Source: JAAYYY01 sp032260445 (GTDB taxonomy: Bacteria; Chloroflexota; Anaerolineae; Promineifilales; Promineifilaceae). Taken from it: a DNA stretch of 8,569 nt. Numbering within the stretch: the first letter of the stretch is position 1; each line of letters starts with the position of its first letter. Under the pieces are notes generated by a model. The model was not told the origin of the DNA. It searched no databases and was given only the letters and a program-made list of their open reading frames with translations. A program made the position numbers and the translations under genes. The stretch lies in NCBI GenBank assembly GCA_032260445.1, contig JAVVFG010000164.1, forward strand, positions 1 through 8,569, written 5' to 3'. Below are positions 6,623-8,569 of this stretch, in pieces.

Positions 6623-8539
6623 CTAGACGGGCGCGGCGTCTAGCTGCCGCACCATCATCTCAGCGATATCGATCACTTCTATCTGCTCGCCCACACCGCG
6701 CGAGCGAATGGCATCGTCAAACATCAGCAGGCAGTAAGGGCAGGCGGTGACCACTGACTCGGCGCTGACTGCCAGCGCCTGGTCGAGGCGGTTCTGGTTG
6801 ATGCGCTCGTCGGCAGCGCTTTCGAGCCACATCTGCCCACCACCGCCGCCACAGCAGAAGCTGTTGCGCCCGTGCCGTTCCATTTCCACCCGCTCTGTCG
6901 CCTGGTCTACGAGTGCGCGTGGGGCGCTGTAGCTGCCGTTGTAACGCCCGAGGTAACAGGGATCGTGGTAGGTTACGCGCGGCCGGGCCGCTCCATCCGC
7001 CGGCAGGGGGAGCTGCACCCGCTGCTCGTAGAGATAGTCGGCGTAATGCTGCACAACCCAGTTGCCGCCTAGCTGGGGGTACTCGTTCTTGAGCGTGTTA
7101 AAGCAGTGCGGGCACTGGGTCACAATGCGGTTGAACTGCACTTCGTGCAGCAGCTCGATGTTCTGCCCGGCGAAAACCTGGAAGAGATATTCGTGGCCGA
7201 GGCGACGCGCCGCCTCGCCGCAGCAGGCCTCTGCCGGACCGAGGATAGCAAAGTCGGTGCCGGCCTCCTGCAGCAGGCGCACGAACGCCTGCGCGACCTG
7301 CTGGTTACGCTCGTCAAATGAGGCAGCGCAGCCGAGCCAGAGCAGGACGTCTGTCTCCTCGCCGGGCTCGAGCACCCGCACACCCATCTCTTCCGTCCAG
7401 GGGGCGCGCGCAGCGGCAGGCATACCCCATGGGTTGCCCTGCCGTTCCAGGTTGCGCAGCGCCGCGCTGACCGGAGCGGGCACGCGTCCGGTGGTCAGCA
7501 CCTGGTAGCGGCGCAGATCGACGACCTCGTCCACCGGGTTCACGAAGATGGGACACCCCATCAGGCACGCGCCGCAGGTGGTGCAGGCCCACAGCGCCGT
7601 CTCGCCCAGACTTTCGGGCAGCAGAGCCTGCTTCAGCCCGTTCTCCCCCAGAAGGCTCGTCTGCGTTTGCTGGCGCAGGTCGTGAATAAAGTGGCAGGGG
7701 GAGAAGGCCATCCCGCTGAGCGCGGCCGGGCAGTTGCGCTCGCAACGGCCGCAGTGGACACAGGCGTCAAAGGCCAGCAACTGGGCCCGCGTAAACTCCT
7801 CGACCCGCCCGACGCCGAGCAGCTCGGCTGTCTCGATGTCATCGACGAAGGAGAGCGTGCCTTCCTTGCGCCGCTCGCGTAACAGGATGTGCAGCGGCCC
7901 CAGCACCAGGTGGCGCAGCTTGCTGAAGGGAATGCTGGCGATGAAGAATAGGCCAAGCAGCACATGCAGCAAGACGAACGGGAAGTGCACGGTACTGGCC
8001 TGGGCAGGCGTCACAGCGAGGAAACGAAGGCCGCGGGCGACGGCGCTGCCAACCGGCGACCACGCCGCCCAGGCGGGCGCGGCAGCCAGGATGCGCAGCC
8101 CTTCGGTCAGAAAACCAACCAGAGGGAGCAGCGCCAGCAGGATCAGGGCGTAGGCATCGCCCGCGCCCGTCTCCAGGCCGTTGGGCCGCAACACGCCACG
8201 GCGGAAGGCGGCGAGGCCGACGCCGAGCAAGATAGCTATGCCGGCCAGGTCCATCACCAGCTCATAGGCGAGATAAGCAGTTCCGCGGGGGAAGGGCAGC
8301 TCGACGAAGGGGATGAACAGCTGCATCTGCATCAGATTCATGGCCGTGCCCAGAATCTGGATGGTGACGCCCCAGAAGATGAGCGCGTGCATGACCCCGG
8401 CGTAGGCGTCGTCGTACAGGCGCACCTGAGCCAGCGCGTGGACGGCAAAATCGCGCAGCGGCCGGCGCAGATCGCGCAAGCGACCACCCCATGCTGCCAG
8501 CGACGCGCGCTCCGGCGGGGAATCGGCCCCGGTTGTCAT
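6623..8539 (-). CDS. Membrane-bound HdrD/FadF-like Fe-S oxidoreductase (cytochrome b + ferredoxin + two CCG domains)
   Basis: This 638-residue fusion has four parts in order. A NarI-like membrane domain (about 45-205) has about five hydrophobic segments and histidines suited to heme b binding (H51 in MHALIFWG, H185 and H192 near HFPFVLLH). Two [4Fe-4S] motifs follow: C260, C263, C266, C270-P and C319, C322, C325, C329-P. The first CCG domain has C404, C439-C440-G and C476-P-H-C479; the second has C528, C562-C563-G and C600-P-Y-C603, including CCGGGGG. This layout is that of fused HdrE-HdrD-type proteins, also found in FadF/YwjF-type ETF:menaquinone oxidoreductases and related to DsrMK. The likely role is passing electrons between a soluble partner and membrane quinones. 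ATG 8539 is fixed by GGAGGTGA at 8550-8543 and by a 4-base ATGA overlap with the previous gene. All cluster cysteines are present. Disulfide reduction cannot be excluded. Confidence 0.88.
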   Translation of the reverse strand: MTTGADSPPERASLAAWGGRLRDLRRPLRDFAVHALAQVRLYDDAYAGVMHALIFWGVTIQILGTAMNLMQMQLFIPFVELPFPRGTAYLAYELVMDLAGIAILLGVGLAAFRRGVLRPNGLETGAGDAYALILLALLPLVGFLTEGLRILAAAPAWAAWSPVGSAVARGLRFLAVTPAQASTVHFPFVLLHVLLGLFFIASIPFSKLRHLVLGPLHILLRERRKEGTLSFVDDIETAELLGVGRVEEFTRAQLLAFDACVHCGRCERNCPAALSGMAFSPCHFIHDLRQQTQTSLLGENGLKQALLPESLGETALWACTTCGACLMGCPIFVNPVDEVVDLRRYQVLTTGRVPAPVSAALRNLERQGNPWGMPAAARAPWTEEMGVRVLEPGEETDVLLWLGCAASFDERNQQVAQAFVRLLQEAGTDFAILGPAEACCGEAARRLGHEYLFQVFAGQNIELLHEVQFNRIVTQCPHCFNTLKNEYPQLGGNWVVQHYADYLYEQRVQLPLPADGAARPRVTYHDPCYLGRYNGSYSAPRALVDQATERVEMERHGRNSFCCGGGGGQMWLESAADERINQNRLDQALAVSAESVVTACPYCLLMFDDAIRSRGVGEQIEVIDIAEMMVRQLDAAPV

Positions 8540-8569
8540 GCTTCACCTCCCACATAGATCTCGTCGCCC
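8536..8569 (-). CDS. 3' end of an unidentified upstream operon gene
   Basis: The - strand frame ending ...GDEIYVGGEA and TGA (8538-8536) is open to the window edge, and its stop overlaps the next ATG as ATGA. Such an overlap, with the next gene's Shine-Dalgarno inside its last codons, is typical of translationally coupled operon members. Only ten residues are visible, too few to name a family. By context, an electron-transfer partner of the next gene is plausible but unsupported by sequence. Confidence 0.5.
   Translation of the reverse strand, partial: GDEIYVGGEA

Noticed and set aside
7964..8557. + strand open frame (197 codons) opposite the membrane oxidoreductase
   Set aside because: It mirrors the transmembrane-coding region of a well-supported gene; its low-complexity Arg/Gln/Gly composition is typical of a shadow frame.

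Overview
The window is about 8.6 kb of GC-rich, densely coding bacterial DNA. Gene content suggests a free-living, glycan-degrading bacterium with a quinone-linked respiratory chain. The mix of a GH2/GH38 glycosidase pair, a TspO-like membrane protein and an HdrD/FadF-like Fe-S oxidoreductase with an FrhB/FdhB-like partner would fit Chloroflexota (Anaerolineae/Caldilineae-like). That assignment is inferred from gene content and was not tested by phylogeny.

Left part (1-3387, + strand): the last 75 codons of a probable family GH2 glycosidase, followed after a 12-base gap by a complete GH38 alpha-mannosidase. The two look co-transcribed and suit the breakdown of mannose-containing glycans. Middle part (3388-5446, + strand): a solitary tyrosine recombinase with a complete catalytic set and no mobile-element partners in view, then a TspO/MBR-like multi-span membrane protein. 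The latter sits behind the best regulatory signal in the window, TTGACA-17 bp-TATACT, placed so that transcription should begin on or next to its ATG. This predicts a leaderless mRNA. Small dyads lie over the -35 box and in the spacer. Right part (5560-8569, - strand): an operon read leftwards. It holds the last codons of an unidentified gene, then a membrane-anchored HdrD-like oxidoreductase (NarI-like cytochrome b domain, two [4Fe-4S] motifs, two CCG domains), then an FrhB/FdhB-like flavoprotein with a C-terminal 2[4Fe-4S] ferredoxin module. Together they look like an electron-input module joined to a quinone-reactive membrane subunit; the donor cannot be read from sequence.

The + and - units converge at 5447-5559, where a GC-rich hairpin lies 9 bases after the FrhB-like stop codon. 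No intergenic gap exceeds 121 bases. I saw no tRNA, rRNA, CRISPR array or insertion sequence.
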